Assembly: GCA_900554415.1 (NCBI GenBank)
Contig: USGU01000001.1
Coordinates: 214,106 to 278,105 of the forward strand
DNA from: an uncultured Lachnospiraceae bacterium
Lineage (GTDB): Bacteria > Bacillota > Clostridia > Lachnospirales > Lachnospiraceae
Reading direction: 5' to 3'
Length of the DNA: 64,000 nt
Positions 9,516 through 21,471 of the stretch are shown piece after piece. Position 1 is the stretch's first letter. Each line of letters starts with the position of its first letter. Both the position numbers and the translations under genes were made by a program. Below the pieces are notes generated by a model. The model was not told where the DNA came from and did no database searches. It was given only the letters and a program-made list of their open reading frames with translations.

Positions 9516-9577
9516 TTCCATGCCTCCATATTGAGCATATTTACTTCTACATTACATAGCATTTTTCTTTTTACATT

Positions 9578-10423
9578 TTATTTTACATGCTCATGTGTAA
9601 ATAAATGGTCACTGCAATATTCGTAATTGCCCTTACACTTCGAGCAATAACGAAACTCCAGATTCGGGTCGTCCAGTTCTGTTCTTCCGCAGACAGCACA
9701 TTTGTGTCTTGCGCCATTTCCATAATTCTGTACCGGTCTCTGCACTTGTTTTTGGAAATTCTTCCGGCGCATAACCTGTTTCGGATTATAGCGCTGCATA
9801 TTCCGGTTTGCAAAAAAGAAAATCAAAAAGTTCAGCAGAGATGCAACAATAATAATTCTTGTCACCATACTGCCCTGAATCAAATCCATTCCTACCAGAA
9901 CCACATCCAGAATAGCAAACCACTTCATCTTAACTGGAATCAATCCCAAGAACAGTACTTCCATATCCGGCATCATTGACGCACATGCAAGGAAAATAGA
10001 CAAATTGATGTAATATGTGCTGACCACATTTTCAAATCCACCCAATACCACCTGATACTTTGCATATACAATTCCATACGCAATAAATGCACCAATAATC
10101 GTAAACAACATTCCGGAAAGCATATAAAAATTATACCGGAAAGCTCCCCAAATCTGCTCCAATACCCGTCCCAGAGAATAATAGCAGAGCATCATAAATA
10201 CCACATAGATAAATCTGTTGGTAGGCGGAATAATCACCCAGCTAATCAGCCTCCATACCTGCCCCTGCAATATCAGTGCCGGCTCCAGTGTAAAATATGT
10301 CAGCAGACTCGGCATCACCATACTGATGATATAGCCGATTCCATAGCAAGCCAACAGATAAATCGTAAGATTTTTTATAGCATATTTTCCAAACTTCCGT
10401 TCCATTTTATTCAACCAATTCAT
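9578..10423 (-). CDS. Rhomboid-like membrane protein without catalytic serine, C-terminal zinc ribbon
   Basis: About 281 residues with five or six membrane segments. The GQVWRLISW segment near residue 54 and a WGAFRYNFY loop resemble rhomboid proteases, as does VLFLGLIPVKMKW. The catalytic GxSG serine motif is not present, so it is probably a rhomboid-type pseudoprotease. The cytoplasmic tail holds a Cys-rich ribbon (CAVCGRTE, then YCSKCKG and YCSDH) likely to bind zinc. The start is 10423: the upstream in-frame ATG at 10438 is itself part of the ATGAGGAG ribosome-binding region. No function is claimed. It ends about 60 bases before pyk. Confidence 0.7.
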   Translation of the reverse strand: MNWLNKMERKFGKYAIKNLTIYLLACYGIGYIISMVMPSLLTYFTLEPALILQGQVWRLISWVIIPPTNRFIYVVFMMLCYYSLGRVLEQIWGAFRYNFYMLSGMLFTIIGAFIAYGIVYAKYQVVLGGFENVVSTYYINLSIFLACASMMPDMEVLFLGLIPVKMKWFAILDVVLVGMDLIQGSMVTRIIIVASLLNFLIFFFANRNMQRYNPKQVMRRKNFQKQVQRPVQNYGNGARHKCAVCGRTELDDPNLEFRYCSKCKGNYEYCSDHLFTHEHVK

Positions 10424-10627
10424 ATGTTTTCTCCTCATTATTTGTACTGTTGCTATTGTAGCCTCTCAAAATTCGTTTGTCAATTCTATCCAAAAACTTT
10501 ACTTTCTTTACTGTTTCTTAACTAATTTTTCATACTGTTTTTCTTGTTTTTTTTGCTCTTCTAGTGTAAAATGCAACAACGGGTTAAAATATAATACATT
10601 TATAATTTATAATAGGAAGTATTTTCC

Positions 10628-10690
10628 AACTGTCCAGAACATGCAGAATTCTGAATGAGACACTTAAGGAATCTCTGCATTTGAACAGTT
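10628..10690 (+). promoter_or_regulatory. Large imperfect hairpin in the leader of the activase fusion gene
   Basis: An outer AACTGT/ACAGTT pair and an inner ATGCAGA/TCTGCAT pair form a roughly 20-bp imperfect stem ending about 30 bases before the ATG at 10723. No U-run follows, so it is not a terminator. AT-rich TATAAT-like boxes lie just upstream (10590-10613) but no convincing -35 goes with them. It could be an operator palindrome or an RNA control element. Confidence 0.45.
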
Positions 10691-10722
10691 ATGATAAAAT
10701 TCATTAGAATGAGGTAATACAT

Positions 10723-13700
10723 ATGAATCAAACAGAATTACATACGCTCGGTATTGATATTGGTTCTACTACGGTAAAGATTGCAATTCTGAATGACAGT
10801 AATGATGTTTTATTTTCCGATTACGAAAGACATTTTGCAAACATTCAGGAGACGCTTTCAGATTTGCTGGGTCGTGCAATCCACAAACTCGGTCCGATAA
10901 ATGTATCCCCGGTTATCACCGGTTCCGGCGGGCTTTCTCTCGCCAAACATCTGGAGGTTCCTTTCGTTCAGGAAGTGGTTGCTGTATCAACTGCACTGCA
11001 GGACTATGCACCTCAGACCGATGTTGCCATTGAACTTGGCGGTGAGGATGCCAAGATTATTTATTTTGAAAATGGAAATATTGAGCAGCGTATGAACGGA
11101 ATCTGCGCCGGTGGAACTGGTTCTTTTATCGACCAGATGGCATCTCTTCTTCAGACAGATGCTACCGGTCTGAACGAATACGCACATAATTATAAAGCTA
11201 TTTACACCATTGCAGCTCGCTGTGGTGTATTTGCAAAATCCGATATTCAGCCATTGATTAACGATGGAGCTACCAAAGAAGATTTAGCTGCTTCTATTTT
11301 TCAGGCCGTTGTGAACCAGACCATCAGTGGACTTGCCTGTGGAAAACCCATCCGCGGTCACGTTGCCTTCTTAGGCGGACCACTCCATTTCCTGCCTGAG
11401 CTGCGCGCGGCATTTATCCGCACACTGAACCTGGATGATGAACATACGATTGTACCGAAATACTCTCATCTTTTTGCAGCCGTAGGTGCTGCCAAGAACT
11501 CAAAATACGAAACGCAGATGAATTTAGCCAAGCTGCAAAAGAAACTGGATGACCACATCCAGCTTGACGTAGAAGTGGAACGTATGGAACCATTGTTCCG
11601 TTCTCAGGCCGAATATGATGCATTCGAAGAACGCCACAAAAAACATCAGGTTCCTGTAGCAGACCTTGCTTCTTACAAAGGCAATGCCTATCTTGGAATT
11701 GATGCCGGTTCTACCACAACGAAAGCTGCACTTGTAGACGAGAATGGGACTTTGCTGTATTCCTTCTATCACAACAACGACGGTGACCCGCTCGGAACAA
11801 CACTCACTGCAATCAAAGAGATTTACCGGATTCTCCCGGAAGGTGTTACTATTGCACACTCCTGCTCTACCGGTTACGGAGAGGCCTTAATTAAAGCTGC
11901 GCTCCTTCTGGATGAGGGCGAAGTAGAAACCGTTGCGCACTATTATGCTGCTGCTTACTTTGAACCGTCTGTTGACTGTATCTTAGATATCGGCGGTCAG
12001 GACATGAAGTGTATCAAAATCAAGAATCACACGGTTGACAGCGTACAGTTGAATGAAGCCTGCTCTTCCGGCTGCGGTTCTTTCATCGAGACATTTGCCA
12101 AATCTTTGAATTACAGTGTAGAAGACTTTGCCCATGAGGCTCTTTTTGCTACTCTGCCAATTGACCTTGGAACCCGCTGCACGGTATTTATGAATTCCAA
12201 GGTAAAACAAGCGCAGAAGGAAGGTGCTTCTGTCGCAGATATTTCTGCCGGGCTTGCCTACTCTGTTATTAAAAACGCTTTATTTAAAGTAATCAAAGTA
12301 TCGGATGCCTCCGAACTTGGTAAAAATATCGTTGTTCAGGGTGGAACTTTCTACAACAATGCCGTACTCCGCAGTTTTGAAAAAATCGCTGGATGTCAGG
12401 CTATCCGCCCGGATATTGCAGGAATCATGGGTGCGTTCGGCGCCGCACTGATTGCAAGAGAGCGTTATGGATTTAAAGAATGTAAAAATACAACCATGCT
12501 TTCCATTGATGAAATCAATCAGTTGGAATACAGCACAACTATGAGCAAATGCCATGGTTGTACCAACAACTGCCGTCTGACGATTAACAAATTCAGTGGT
12601 GGCCGCCGTTTCATTTCTGGAAACCGTTGCGAACGTGGACTTGGAAAAGAAAAACGGAATCAGGATATTCCAAACCTTTTCGAATATAAAAACAACCGTT
12701 ATTTTGGATATGAACCACTTTCCGAAGAACAGGCCACTCGTGGAGTAGTGGGTATTCCTCGTGTACTGAATATGTATGAGAACTATCCATTCTGGTTTAC
12801 CTTCTTTACAAAATTAGGATACCGGGTGGTTCTCTCCCCTGCTTCTACCCATAAGATTTACGAACTGGGAATTGAGTCCATACCAAGCGAGTCCGAATGT
12901 TATCCGGCAAAGCTGGCTCATGGACATGTACAGTGGCTGATTAATGAAGGGGTACCTTTTATCTTCTATCCATGTATTCCATATGAGCGAAACGAATTTC
13001 CAGAGGCCGACAATCATTACAACTGTCCAATCGTAACTTCATATGCAGAAAATATTAAGAATAACATGGAAGATATTGTTGCAGGTAATGTAGAATTTAT
13101 GAATCCATTTCTTGCCCTTACCACGGAAGAAACGGTAGCCTCCGGTCTGATTCAGTCCATTGGCAAAGAGAAAGCTATTCCAGAATCCGAAATCAAAAGT
13201 GCCGTTCACGCTGCATGGGAAGAACTGGCTGCCTGCCGTCAGGATATCCGCAAAAAAGGGGAAGAAACCCTGGCTTATATGGAAAAGACCGGACATCGCG
13301 GCATCGTACTTGCAGGACGTCCGTACCACTATGACCCGGAAGTAAACCACGGTATTCCGGAAATGATTACCTCTTACGGAATTGCAGTGCTTACGGAGGA
13401 CTCTGTTTCACACTTAAATCCGGTAGAACGTCCACTGATCGTCATGGACCAGTGGATGTATCACTCCAGACTATATGCTGCGGCAAACTATGTAAAGACC
13501 AGAGACGATTTGGATTTGATTCAGCTCAACTCCTTCGGGTGCGGGCTGGATGCAGTTACCACCGATGCAGTTGCAGATATTTTATCCGGTTCCGGAAAGA
13601 TTTATACTTCCTTGAAAATTGACGAAGTAAATAACCTCGGAGCCGCACGTATCCGAATCCGTTCTCTGCTGGCAGCCATCCGTGTCCGTGAACAAAAGAA

Positions 13701-14970
13701 AATAGAACGTACCATTCAGCCTGCTTCTATCAAAAAGGTAATATTTACGGAAGAAATGCGTAAGGATTACACCATCCTTTGTCCGCAGATGTCTCCAATT
13801 CATTTTTCACTGTTGGAGCCTGTTTTGCAAAAAGCCGGATATAAACTGGAAGTGTTGAAGAACGATAACAAAAATGCTATTAATATGGGATTAAAATATG
13901 TAAATAATGACGCATGCTATCCTTCTCTGCTTGTTGTAGGGCAAATTATGGAAGCCGTATTATCTGGAAAATATGATACTGATAAACTTGCAGTTATTAT
14001 TACCCAGACTGGTGGCGGCTGCCGTGCAAGTAACTATATCGGCTTCATCCGGCGTGGTCTGAAAAAGGCAGGATATGGTCACATTCCGGTTATTTCCTTG
14101 AACTTAAGCGGACTGGAAAGTAATCCTGGCTTTAAGATTACACCAAACCTGATTATAAAAGGTGCTTATGGACTGATTTTAGGCGACATCTTTATGCGCT
14201 GTCTCTACCGTGTACGTCCATATGAAGCTGTACCTGGTTCCGCCAATGCTTTACACAAAAAATGGGAGGCAGAAGTTATCCGTTATCTTACAAAAAGCTA
14301 TCAGAGCAGAAGCGAATTCAAGCATCTCTGCCGTGCCATTGTAAAAGATTTCGATGAGCTTCCACTACTGGATATCCAAAAACCTCGTGTCGGGGTCGTT
14401 GGTGAAATCCTGGTAAAATTCCAGCCAGCTGCAAACAATCATCTGGTTGATTTGTTAGAGCAGGAGGGTGCAGAAGCTGTTGTTCCGGATCTTCTGGACT
14501 TCTTCCTCTACTGCTTCTATAATACAAATTTTAAAGCAGACCATCTCGGAGCAAAGAAATCCTCTGCAAGAAATGCAAACCTTGGTATCAAGGCAATAGA
14601 ATGGCTGCGAAAGCCTGCTGCAGATGCCCTCCGGGCAAGTAAGCGTTTTGATGCACCATCAAACATCGAAGACCTTGCAAAGATGGCTTCCGAGATTGTA
14701 TCCCTCGGAAATCAGACCGGTGAAGGCTGGTTCTTAACCGGAGAAATGTTAGAATTGATTCACTGTGGTGCGCCAAACATCGTCTGCACACAGCCATTTG
14801 GCTGCCTGCCAAATCACGTGGTAGGAAAAGGTGTTATCAAAGAGCTTCGACGCAGACACCCTGATGCAAATATCGTAGCCATCGACTATGACCCGGGTGC
14901 AAGCGAAGTAAACCAGTTAAACCGTATTAAACTGATGCTTTCTACTGCACACAAAAAATTAGAGGACTAA
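10723..14970 (+). CDS. Giant 2-hydroxyacyl-CoA dehydratase activase/reductase fusion protein
   Basis: The product has 1,415 residues. Two ASKHA ATPase domains of the BadF/BadG/HgdC type stand in tandem: the first opens with [10 protein letters not shown] (about 9), with cluster cysteines in GICAGGTGS (C128) and RCGVF (C167); the second opens with [10 protein letters not shown] (about 325), with ACSSGCGSF (C447, C451) and RCTVF (C486). A Cys-rich link (CHGCTNNC, then NRCERG) follows. The C-terminal half has DUF2229 and dehydratase-subunit-like parts, with conserved cysteines in SECYPAK, NDACYPS and GGGCRASNY. Activases use ATP to push electrons into dehydratases or double-cubane cluster proteins. 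The partner is unknown and none is adjacent. The ribosome-binding site is GAGGT. Confidence 0.88.
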   Translation: MNQTELHTLGIDIGSTTVKIAILNDSNDVLFSDYERHFANIQETLSDLLGRAIHKLGPINVSPVITGSGGLSLAKHLEVPFVQEVVAVSTALQDYAPQTDVAIELGGEDAKIIYFENGNIEQRMNGICAGGTGSFIDQMASLLQTDATGLNEYAHNYKAIYTIAARCGVFAKSDIQPLINDGATKEDLAASIFQAVVNQTISGLACGKPIRGHVAFLGGPLHFLPELRAAFIRTLNLDDEHTIVPKYSHLFAAVGAAKNSKYETQMNLAKLQKKLDDHIQLDVEVERMEPLFRSQAEYDAFEERHKKHQVPVADLASYKGNAYLGIDAGSTTTKAALVDENGTLLYSFYHNNDGDPLGTTLTAIKEIYRILPEGVTIAHSCSTGYGEALIKAALLLDEGEVETVAHYYAAAYFEPSVDCILDIGGQDMKCIKIKNHTVDSVQLNEACSSGCGSFIETFAKSLNYSVEDFAHEALFATLPIDLGTRCTVFMNSKVKQAQKEGASVADISAGLAYSVIKNALFKVIKVSDASELGKNIVVQGGTFYNNAVLRSFEKIAGCQAIRPDIAGIMGAFGAALIARERYGFKECKNTTMLSIDEINQLEYSTTMSKCHGCTNNCRLTINKFSGGRRFISGNRCERGLGKEKRNQDIPNLFEYKNNRYFGYEPLSEEQATRGVVGIPRVLNMYENYPFWFTFFTKLGYRVVLSPASTHKIYELGIESIPSESECYPAKLAHGHVQWLINEGVPFIFYPCIPYERNEFPEADNHYNCPIVTSYAENIKNNMEDIVAGNVEFMNPFLALTTEETVASGLIQSIGKEKAIPESEIKSAVHAAWEELAACRQDIRKKGEETLAYMEKTGHRGIVLAGRPYHYDPEVNHGIPEMITSYGIAVLTEDSVSHLNPVERPLIVMDQWMYHSRLYAAANYVKTRDDLDLIQLNSFGCGLDAVTTDAVADILSGSGKIYTSLKIDEVNNLGAARIRIRSLLAAIRVREQKKIERTIQPASIKKVIFTEEMRKDYTILCPQMSPIHFSLLEPVLQKAGYKLEVLKNDNKNAINMGLKYVNNDACYPSLLVVGQIMEAVLSGKYDTDKLAVIITQTGGGCRASNYIGFIRRGLKKAGYGHIPVISLNLSGLESNPGFKITPNLIIKGAYGLILGDIFMRCLYRVRPYEAVPGSANALHKKWEAEVIRYLTKSYQSRSEFKHLCRAIVKDFDELPLLDIQKPRVGVVGEILVKFQPAANNHLVDLLEQEGAEAVVPDLLDFFLYCFYNTNFKADHLGAKKSSARNANLGIKAIEWLRKPAADALRASKRFDAPSNIEDLAKMASEIVSLGNQTGEGWFLTGEMLELIHCGAPNIVCTQPFGCLPNHVVGKGVIKELRRRHPDANIVAIDYDPGASEVNQLNRIKLMLSTAHKKLED

Positions 14971-15040
14971 TAGAAAACCAAAGCAAATAGAGAAATCCGT
15001 CTCATATCAGCACGAAAGCAAAAATTTTGGATTTCTCATA

Positions 15041-15087
15041 AACAGAAAAAACCAACAAGGCAAAATGTCTTGTTGGTTTTTTCTGTT
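15041..15087. terminator. Bidirectional terminator between convergent genes
   Basis: A perfect 19-bp inverted repeat starting AACAGAAAAAACCAACAAG, with a short loop, gives T-runs on both strands. It lies between the plus-strand activase fusion gene and the minus-strand aminotransferase gene, whose stop is ten bases away. Confidence 0.92.
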
Positions 15088-15096
15088 TCAAATCAT

Positions 15097-16398
15097 TTAT
15101 AAAGGGTTATCGGTTTTTTCGGAAAGAATCTTATCAATACTGACCAGTTTTATACTCAGGACAAACACCTTCGTTGCAACGGCCAGTTCTTCTGGTGTTG
15201 GGAAAGATGGTGCAATACGAATATTACTGTCCTTCGGGTCATTTCCATATGGGAAAGTAGCTCCTGCAGGAGTCATCACAAGTCCTGCTTCCTTTGCTTT
15301 CGCTACAATTGCTTTCGCACAGCCTTCCATAGCATCAAAGGAAATAAAATATCCTCCACGCGGTGCAAGCCATGTTCCAATCTCCAGACCGGATAATTCT
15401 TTATCGAGGCATGTAAGAATTGCCTCAAATTTTGGTCTTAATATCTCAGCATGCAATTTCATATGAGTTACCATACCATGAATATCCTTAAAGAAGCGCA
15501 CATGTCTGAGCTGATTTAATTTATCGTGTCCAATGGTCTGTACTGCCATCATCTGACGAATATCTGCCATATTGGCATCCGAACCTGCAATCGCTGCAAT
15601 TCCAGAACCAGGAAAACTAATCTTGGAAGTAGAGCCGAACTTATAAACCATATCCGGATGTCCTTCCTTCTTACATTCCATCAAAATTTCTATCAGATAA
15701 TCCTGCTTGTCCTCATACAAATGATGAATTCCATAGGCATTGTCCCAAAAAATCCGGAAGTCTTCTGCTGCCGGATTCAGTGCTGCAAAACGATGAACAG
15801 TTTCATCAGAATAAGTAATACCCTGAGGATTCGAATACTTTGGCACGCACCAGATTCCCTTAACTGATGGGTCATTTTCCACATACTGCTGTACAATATC
15901 CATATCCGGTCCATTCTCTGTCATTGGAACATTAATCATCTCGATTCCAAAATGTTCTGTAATGGCAAAATGACGGTCATATCCCGGAACCGGACAGAGA
16001 AATTTTACCTTGTCAAGCTTGCACCATGGAGTGCTTCCCATGATTCCATGTGTCATGGCACGGGCTACGGTATCATACATCACATTCAGGCTGGAATTTC
16101 CGAAAATGATAATATTATCTTTCGGTACTTCCATCATATCAGCAAATAACTGCTTTGCTTCTTTAATACCATCAATCACACCGTAGTTTCTGCAGTCCAC
16201 ACCTTCTGAACAGACTAAATCCGAATCGCTGGTCAATACATCCATCATTCCCATGGACAAATCAAGCTGCACTTTCGACGGCTTACCACGGGACATGTCA
16301 AGATGAAGCCCCTGTGCTTTTACCTCATCAAATTCTTTTTCTAATTTCTTTTTTATTTCTAATAACTCTTCTCTGCTTAAGTCTTTATATGCTGTCAT
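15097..16398 (-). CDS. Aspartate aminotransferase, AspT-like (class Ic)
   Basis: A 433-residue fold-type I PLP enzyme. DMSRGKPSKVQLDLS near the N-terminus, FWDNAYGIHHLY (PLP contacts) and GSTSKISFPGSGI containing the Schiff-base lysine match the AspT/PF12897 group, which was wrongly named alanine-glyoxylate or MocR-type in some databases. The likely reaction is aspartate plus 2-oxoglutarate to oxaloacetate plus glutamate. It is a single-gene unit with its own promoter and the shared terminator downstream. Confidence 0.82.
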   Translation of the reverse strand: MTAYKDLSREELLEIKKKLEKEFDEVKAQGLHLDMSRGKPSKVQLDLSMGMMDVLTSDSDLVCSEGVDCRNYGVIDGIKEAKQLFADMMEVPKDNIIIFGNSSLNVMYDTVARAMTHGIMGSTPWCKLDKVKFLCPVPGYDRHFAITEHFGIEMINVPMTENGPDMDIVQQYVENDPSVKGIWCVPKYSNPQGITYSDETVHRFAALNPAAEDFRIFWDNAYGIHHLYEDKQDYLIEILMECKKEGHPDMVYKFGSTSKISFPGSGIAAIAGSDANMADIRQMMAVQTIGHDKLNQLRHVRFFKDIHGMVTHMKLHAEILRPKFEAILTCLDKELSGLEIGTWLAPRGGYFISFDAMEGCAKAIVAKAKEAGLVMTPAGATFPYGNDPKDSNIRIAPSFPTPEELAVATKVFVLSIKLVSIDKILSEKTDNPL

Positions 16399-16437
16399 CC
16401 TTAAATACCTCGTCCTTCTGAGACTCTCATGGTATTT

Positions 16438-16465
16438 AGTATATCACAAAATGACTTTTCGTCAA
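16438..16465 (-). promoter_or_regulatory. Promoter of the aminotransferase gene
   Basis: TTGACG (16460-16465) and TATACT (16438-16443) with a 16-base spacer on the minus strand, about 40 bases before the ATG. The remaining gap up to the gpmI terminator (16466-16626) is AT-rich with no gene seen. Confidence 0.65.
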
Positions 16466-16626
16466 TTGATTCTTGCAATTTTCTTTTATCATTTTCTACT
16501 TTTTGTTGATTTTACCACCATTTTATGAATTTTTAATTTGATTTTTATTCATTTTATGCAATCTCGCTTATATCAAAATTGCATTTTCAGAAATGGATTA
16601 CAATCTGTAAAATATATTTAAGCAAA

Positions 16627-16667
16627 AAACAGAAGACATTCTGTACATTGCCAGATATCTTCTGTTT
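16627..16667 (-). terminator. Terminator after gpmI
   Basis: The stem AAACAGAAGA/TCTTCTGTTT is followed on the minus strand by TTTTTTGC. It lies about 40 bases after the gpmI stop and closes the pgk-tpiA-gpmI unit. Confidence 0.85.
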
Positions 16668-16707
16668 CTCAACTTCTTGCCCAATATTCTTTTTATATCC
16701 TCTTTCC

Positions 16708-18246
16708 CTACACCCTTATCAAAAGAGACTCACCTGACATTTCCTCTGGTTTTGGAAGTCCCATAAGTTCCAACAACGTCGGTGCGATATCCGCCAGACA
16801 ACCGCCTTCCCGAAGTCCATATCCTTCACGGTTAATCAAGATAAACGGAACCGGATTCGTAGTATGCGCTGTAAATGGTGCTCCCGTTGCTTCATCTATC
16901 AATTGCTCTGCATTACCGTGGTCTGCACACAGAAACATTTGTCCATCTACCTCTTTTAGCGCTGCCACTGCTCTTCCTACACAGGCATCTACCGTTTCCA
17001 CCGCTTTAATTGCTGCCGATTCCACACCCGTATGACCTACCATATCCGGATTTGCAAAATTAATGATAATCACGTCATATTTCAATGATTGAATTGCTTC
17101 TACCAGCTTATCACATACTTCCGGTGCACTCATCTCCGGTTGCAAATCATAGGTTGCTACTTTCGGCGAATGAACCAGAATCCGTTCTTCTCCTTCATTC
17201 GGTGCTTCTACACCACCGTTAAAGAAGAAAGTAACGTGCGCATATTTTTCTGTCTCAGCAATACGGGCCTGTGTCAGACCACATTTCGCCAGATATTCTC
17301 CCAACGTATTATTCAGCTTTGTCTTCGGAAACGCAACACTCTTATTAGGAATTGTAACGTCATATTCAGTAAAACATACATAAGTAGTATGTATTCGCTT
17401 TTCTCTTGAAAATCCGTCAAATTCATCTGCACAGAATGCTCTGGTAATCTCTCTTGCCCGATCAGGACGGAAATTAAAGAAAATCACAGAATCCCCATCC
17501 TTTACTGTTCCAACCGGCTCTCCATCTTTCACAATAACTGTCGGAACAACAAACTCATCCGTCACTTCCTTCTCATACGATTTTTCAATCGCTTCTACCG
17601 GATTTTCTGCCCGATTACCGTTTCCATTTACTATAGCTTCATATGCCTTTTCTACACGGTCCCATCGGTTATCTCTGTCCATCACATAATAACGGCCAAT
17701 CACTGTAGCAATCCGTCCTACGCCGATTTCGTGTATTTTCTCTATCAATTCGCTGACATATTCTTTTCCTGACATGGGTGGTGTATCACGACCATCCAGA
17801 AAACAATGCACATACACCTTGGAAATCTTCTGTCTTTTCGCGAGCTCCAGAAGTCCATATAAATGAGCATTATGGCTATGTACACCTCCATCTGATACCA
17901 GCCCAAATAAATGCAGAGCTGAGCTATTCGCTTTTACATTATCACACGCCTTTACCAGTTCTGGATTTTCATAGAAATCTCCATCCTGAATGGACTTTGT
18001 TATCTTTGTCAAATCCTGATACACAATTCTTCCGGCCCCCATATTCAGATGTCCCACTTCAGAATTACCCATCTGACCATCAGGAAGTCCTACATAATGA
18101 CCACTGGCATTTCCTTTCACAAACGGATACTCCTTCATGAGTGCATCCATTACAGGAGTATCTGCTTCTGCAACCGCGTTTCCAATTTTGTTATCATTTA
18201 ATCCATAACCGTCCAGTATCATCAAAACTGTGGGTTTCTTACTCAT
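16708..18246 (-). CDS. gpmI: Cofactor-independent phosphoglycerate mutase
   Basis: The 512-residue length and the motifs [28 protein letters not shown] (active serine), [23 protein letters not shown] and the metal-binding ADHGNAE with HTTNPVPF identify the alkaline-phosphatase-superfamily mutase. It interconverts 3- and 2-phosphoglycerate using manganese. It is the last gene of pgk-tpiA-gpmI, 17 bases after tpiA. In spore formers this Mn/pH-sensitive enzyme contributes to 3-phosphoglycerate storage in spores; that role is from family knowledge only. Confidence 0.97.
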   Translation of the reverse strand: MSKKPTVLMILDGYGLNDNKIGNAVAEADTPVMDALMKEYPFVKGNASGHYVGLPDGQMGNSEVGHLNMGAGRIVYQDLTKITKSIQDGDFYENPELVKACDNVKANSSALHLFGLVSDGGVHSHNAHLYGLLELAKRQKISKVYVHCFLDGRDTPPMSGKEYVSELIEKIHEIGVGRIATVIGRYYVMDRDNRWDRVEKAYEAIVNGNGNRAENPVEAIEKSYEKEVTDEFVVPTVIVKDGEPVGTVKDGDSVIFFNFRPDRAREITRAFCADEFDGFSREKRIHTTYVCFTEYDVTIPNKSVAFPKTKLNNTLGEYLAKCGLTQARIAETEKYAHVTFFFNGGVEAPNEGEERILVHSPKVATYDLQPEMSAPEVCDKLVEAIQSLKYDVIIINFANPDMVGHTGVESAAIKAVETVDACVGRAVAALKEVDGQMFLCADHGNAEQLIDEATGAPFTAHTTNPVPFILINREGYGLREGGCLADIAPTLLELMGLPKPEEMSGESLLIRV

Positions 18247-18263
18247 TCTTTCTGCTCCTTATA

Positions 18264-19016
18264 TTACATCTGATAATTCACAATTTTTCCAAAATCCGGT
18301 TTCAACGACGCACCGCCTACCAGACCTCCATCGATGTCTGGCTGTGCAAAAAGTTCCGGTGCCGTAGCCGCATTTACAGAACCGCCATACTGAATCCGGA
18401 TTGCTTCTGCAGTGTCTGTATCATAAATTTCACAAATGCACTGGCGGATTGCCTTGCAGACTTCCTGCGCCTGTGCTGTGGTTGCTGTTTTTCCCGTTCC
18501 GATTGCCCAGATTGGCTCGTATGCAATCACTGCTTTCTTCGCCTGTTCTGCAGTAATTCCCAGAAATCCAATCTTTACCTGCTGACGGATAAAATCCATA
18601 GTAACTCCTTGTTCCCTTTGTGTCAGGGTCTCTCCGCAGCACATAATTGGTGTCAGCCCATATTCGAACGCTTTGTGCATTTTCTTATTAACAGTTTCAT
18701 TGGTCTCTGCAAAATATTCTCTACGCTCAGAATGTCCAAGAATCACGTATTTTACTCCGGCATCCACCAGCATACCTGGTGCAATTTCCCCGGTATAAGC
18801 GCCCTTGTCTTCGAAATACATATTTTCCGCACCAATCTGGATATTGCTGTCCTTTGCAGCCTCTATAGCCGGAATAATATCAATAGCCGGAACACAAAGC
18901 GCTACATCCACTTCCGAATTTGCCACAAGGGGCTTTAATGTATGTATCAATTCCACCGTTTCCGTAGGCGTCATATTCATTTTCCAGTTCCCTGCAATCA
19001 GTTTCTTTCTTTCCAT
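18264..19016 (-). CDS. tpiA: Triosephosphate isomerase
   Basis: A 250-residue TIM barrel. GNWKMN contains the catalytic lysine, GHSERREYF the catalytic histidine, and [14 protein letters not shown] the catalytic glutamate and loop 6. IQYGGSVN and GGLVGGASL form the phosphate site. It interconverts dihydroxyacetone phosphate and glyceraldehyde 3-phosphate. It lies 23 bases downstream of pgk and 17 upstream of gpmI in one operon. Confidence 0.98.
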   Translation of the reverse strand: MERKKLIAGNWKMNMTPTETVELIHTLKPLVANSEVDVALCVPAIDIIPAIEAAKDSNIQIGAENMYFEDKGAYTGEIAPGMLVDAGVKYVILGHSERREYFAETNETVNKKMHKAFEYGLTPIMCCGETLTQREQGVTMDFIRQQVKIGFLGITAEQAKKAVIAYEPIWAIGTGKTATTAQAQEVCKAIRQCICEIYDTDTAEAIRIQYGGSVNAATAPELFAQPDIDGGLVGGASLKPDFGKIVNYQM

Positions 19017-19039
19017 AACATATCTCCTACTCCGGAATT

Positions 19040-20233
19040 CTATTTATCGTTTGCAGCGGCAACTCCCGGAAGTTCCTTTCCTTCCAAAAATTCCAATGAT
19101 GCACCGCCACCGGTAGAAATATGTGTCATCTTATCTCCATAGCCTAACTGGTTGACAGCTGCTGCACTGTCACCGCCTCCGATGATAGTCACTGCATCTG
19201 TGTCAGCAAGTGCTTTTGCCATCTTTTCCGTACCCTCTGCAAAATTCGGCATTTCAAAAGCACCCATTGGTCCATTCCATACGACCGTTTTTGCTTCTTT
19301 CACTGCTACTGCATAAAGTTCAGCAGTCTTTGGCCCGATATCCAGTCCCATCCAGCCATCTGGAATTGCATTTGCTTCCACCACTTTTCTGTTTGCGTCA
19401 TTAGAAAATGCATCAGCAATTACAGTGTCTACCGGAAGTAACAGCTTCACACCTTTTTCTTCGGCTTTTTTAATCATGTTCAATGCATATTCGCAGTAAT
19501 CTTCCTCCAGCAATGAGTTACCAACAGAACCGCCCTGGGCTTTGCTGAAGGTATAAGACATACCGCCACCGATAATCAATGTATCTACTTTATCTAACAG
19601 GTTCTCAATTACAGAAATTTTGCTGGATACTTTCGCACCGCCAAGGATAGCAATAAATGGTCTTTCCGGATTATTGACTGCATTTCCAAGGAAATCAATT
19701 TCCTTCTGCATCAAATATCCTACCACTGCTGTATCAACGTATTCAGTAACTCCTACGTTCGAGCAGTGTGCACGATGTGCTGTACCGAATGCATCATCTA
19801 CAAATACATCGCAAAGAGAAGCCAGTTCCTTCGAAAATGCTTCCCCATTCTTTGTTTCTTCTGCGCGGTAGCGTGTGTTTTCAAGTAAAATCACTTCTCC
19901 ATTTTTCATCGCTTCTACTGCTGCTCTGGCATTTGGTCCAACCACTTCCGGGTCTGCCGCAAATTTGACTTCCTGTCCTAACAGTTCACTTAAGCGCACT
20001 GCAACCGGTGCCAGAGACAATTCTGGTTTTGGTTCTCCCTTCGGTTTGCCAAGATGTGAACAAAGAATAACTTTTCCTCCATCTGCAATAAGTTTCTTAA
20101 TTGTTGGAAGTGCAGCCACCAGACGATTCTCATCGGTAATCTTTCCGTCATGTAATGGAACATTAAAATCACATCGAACCAGAACTCTTAACCCCTTCAC
20201 ATTAATGTCATCCACTGATTTTTTGTTAAGCAT
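19040..20233 (-). CDS. pgk: Phosphoglycerate kinase
   Basis: The product has 397 residues, the normal length. The N-terminal motif is [12 protein letters not shown], followed by [10 protein letters not shown], the hinge and nucleotide site ([22 protein letters not shown]) and [12 protein letters not shown]. It transfers phosphate from 1,3-bisphosphoglycerate to ADP. It heads the pgk-tpiA-gpmI operon and is separated from gap by a terminator; no convincing promoter box was found in the 80 bases before it, so partial read-through from gap is likely. Confidence 0.98.
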   Translation of the reverse strand: MLNKKSVDDINVKGLRVLVRCDFNVPLHDGKITDENRLVAALPTIKKLIADGGKVILCSHLGKPKGEPKPELSLAPVAVRLSELLGQEVKFAADPEVVGPNARAAVEAMKNGEVILLENTRYRAEETKNGEAFSKELASLCDVFVDDAFGTAHRAHCSNVGVTEYVDTAVVGYLMQKEIDFLGNAVNNPERPFIAILGGAKVSSKISVIENLLDKVDTLIIGGGMSYTFSKAQGGSVGNSLLEEDYCEYALNMIKKAEEKGVKLLLPVDTVIADAFSNDANRKVVEANAIPDGWMGLDIGPKTAELYAVAVKEAKTVVWNGPMGAFEMPNFAEGTEKMAKALADTDAVTIIGGGDSAAAVNQLGYGDKMTHISTGGGASLEFLEGKELPGVAAANDK

Positions 20234-20322
20234 AGTATAAACCCTCTCTATATTTTATTTTTGATAAAACACGATTCCATGACTCACGAAATCATGTTCT
20301 CATATGCATTACAACATGAAAA

Positions 20323-20352
20323 GGGCCGGTCCTGATAAGCCAGACCGGACCC
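20323..20352 (-). terminator. Terminator between gap and pgk
   Basis: A GC-rich stem (GGG-CCGGTC with GACCGG-A-CCC, one bulge) is followed on the minus strand by TTTTCATG. The U-run is short, so some read-through into pgk is plausible. Confidence 0.7.
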
Positions 20353-20375
20353 TATCCATTTATTGTGCTTATTTC

Positions 20376-21389
20376 TTATAATAATGTACCAAAGTATTCA
20401 ATCGTTCTAACCATCTGGCTTGTGTATGAATTTTCGTTGTCATACCAGGCAACCACCTGTACCTGTGTTGTTCCGTTATCAAGCGGAATCACCATAGTCT
20501 GTGTAGCGTCAAATAAAGAACCATATGTCATACCTACGATATCACTGGATACAATCGGGTCTGTGTTATATCCAAATGATTCATTAGATGCTGCCTTCAT
20601 AGCTGCATTGATTTCATCTACTGTGACATAGCCTTTTACAACGGCTGTCAAAATAGTAGAAGATCCTGTAGGTGTTGGAACTCGCTGGGCAGAACCAATT
20701 AATTTACCTTTCAGTTCCGGTACTACAAGACCAATTGCCTTTGCTGCGCCTGTACTGTTTGGAACGATATTCACTGCTGCTGCACGAGATCTTCTCAAAT
20801 CACCCTTACGCTGTGGTCCATCCAGTGTCATCTGGTCTCCAGTATATGCATGAATTGTACACATAATACCTGATTTGATCGGTGCAAAATCATTCAATGC
20901 TTTCGCCATCGGTGCAAGACAGTTTGTCGTGCAGGAAGCTGCGGAAATGATATGATCCTCCTTCGTAATAATATCATGGTTTACATTATAAACAACAGTT
21001 GGAAGGTCATTTCCTGCCGGTGCAGAAATAATAACATTCTTGGCACCTGCTCTCAAATGTGCCTCAGATTTTTCCTTTGTTGTATAGAATCCTGTACATT
21101 CCAGAACAACATCTACTCCAAGTTCTCCCCATGGAAGATTCTCCGCATTCTGCTCTTTGTAAATCTTAATTTCTGTTCCATCCACTGTAATGGAATCTTC
21201 TCCTGCTGTAACTTTATCGCACAATGCATATCTGCCCTGTGTAGAATCGTACTTTAATAAGTGAGCCAACATCTTCGGAGATGTCAAATCGTTGATTGCC
21301 ACGATTTCATATCCTTCTGTTCCAAACATCTGTCTGAATGCAAGTCGTCCAATACGTCCAAATCCATTAATTGCTACTTTTACTGCCAT
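20376..21389 (-). CDS. gap: Glyceraldehyde-3-phosphate dehydrogenase
   Basis: A 337-residue GAPDH. The N-terminal NAD fold is [16 protein letters not shown], the catalytic cysteine is in [12 protein letters not shown], and [12 protein letters not shown] is at the C-terminus. It oxidises glyceraldehyde 3-phosphate with NAD and phosphate. It is transcribed from its own strong promoter and followed by a terminator, giving it expression separate from pgk-tpiA-gpmI. Confidence 0.98.
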   Translation of the reverse strand: MAVKVAINGFGRIGRLAFRQMFGTEGYEIVAINDLTSPKMLAHLLKYDSTQGRYALCDKVTAGEDSITVDGTEIKIYKEQNAENLPWGELGVDVVLECTGFYTTKEKSEAHLRAGAKNVIISAPAGNDLPTVVYNVNHDIITKEDHIISAASCTTNCLAPMAKALNDFAPIKSGIMCTIHAYTGDQMTLDGPQRKGDLRRSRAAAVNIVPNSTGAAKAIGLVVPELKGKLIGSAQRVPTPTGSSTILTAVVKGYVTVDEINAAMKAASNESFGYNTDPIVSSDIVGMTYGSLFDATQTMVIPLDNGTTQVQVVAWYDNENSYTSQMVRTIEYFGTLL

Positions 21390-21471
21390 GATTCTTTCCT
21401 CCTAAAGTTCCGACATTTCATATAATAACGGTAACTTTTTTTGCATTATCATATAATCATCAATTACAATT

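Noticed and set aside
10590..10613. Promoter of the activase fusion from TATAAT-like boxes
   Set aside because: Three TATAAT matches occur in AT-rich DNA but none has a good -35 box at 16-18 bases, so no specific promoter is claimed.
15001..15040. Additional gene after the activase fusion
   Set aside because: No open frame with a ribosome-binding site; the stretch is the 3' untranslated region before the shared terminator.
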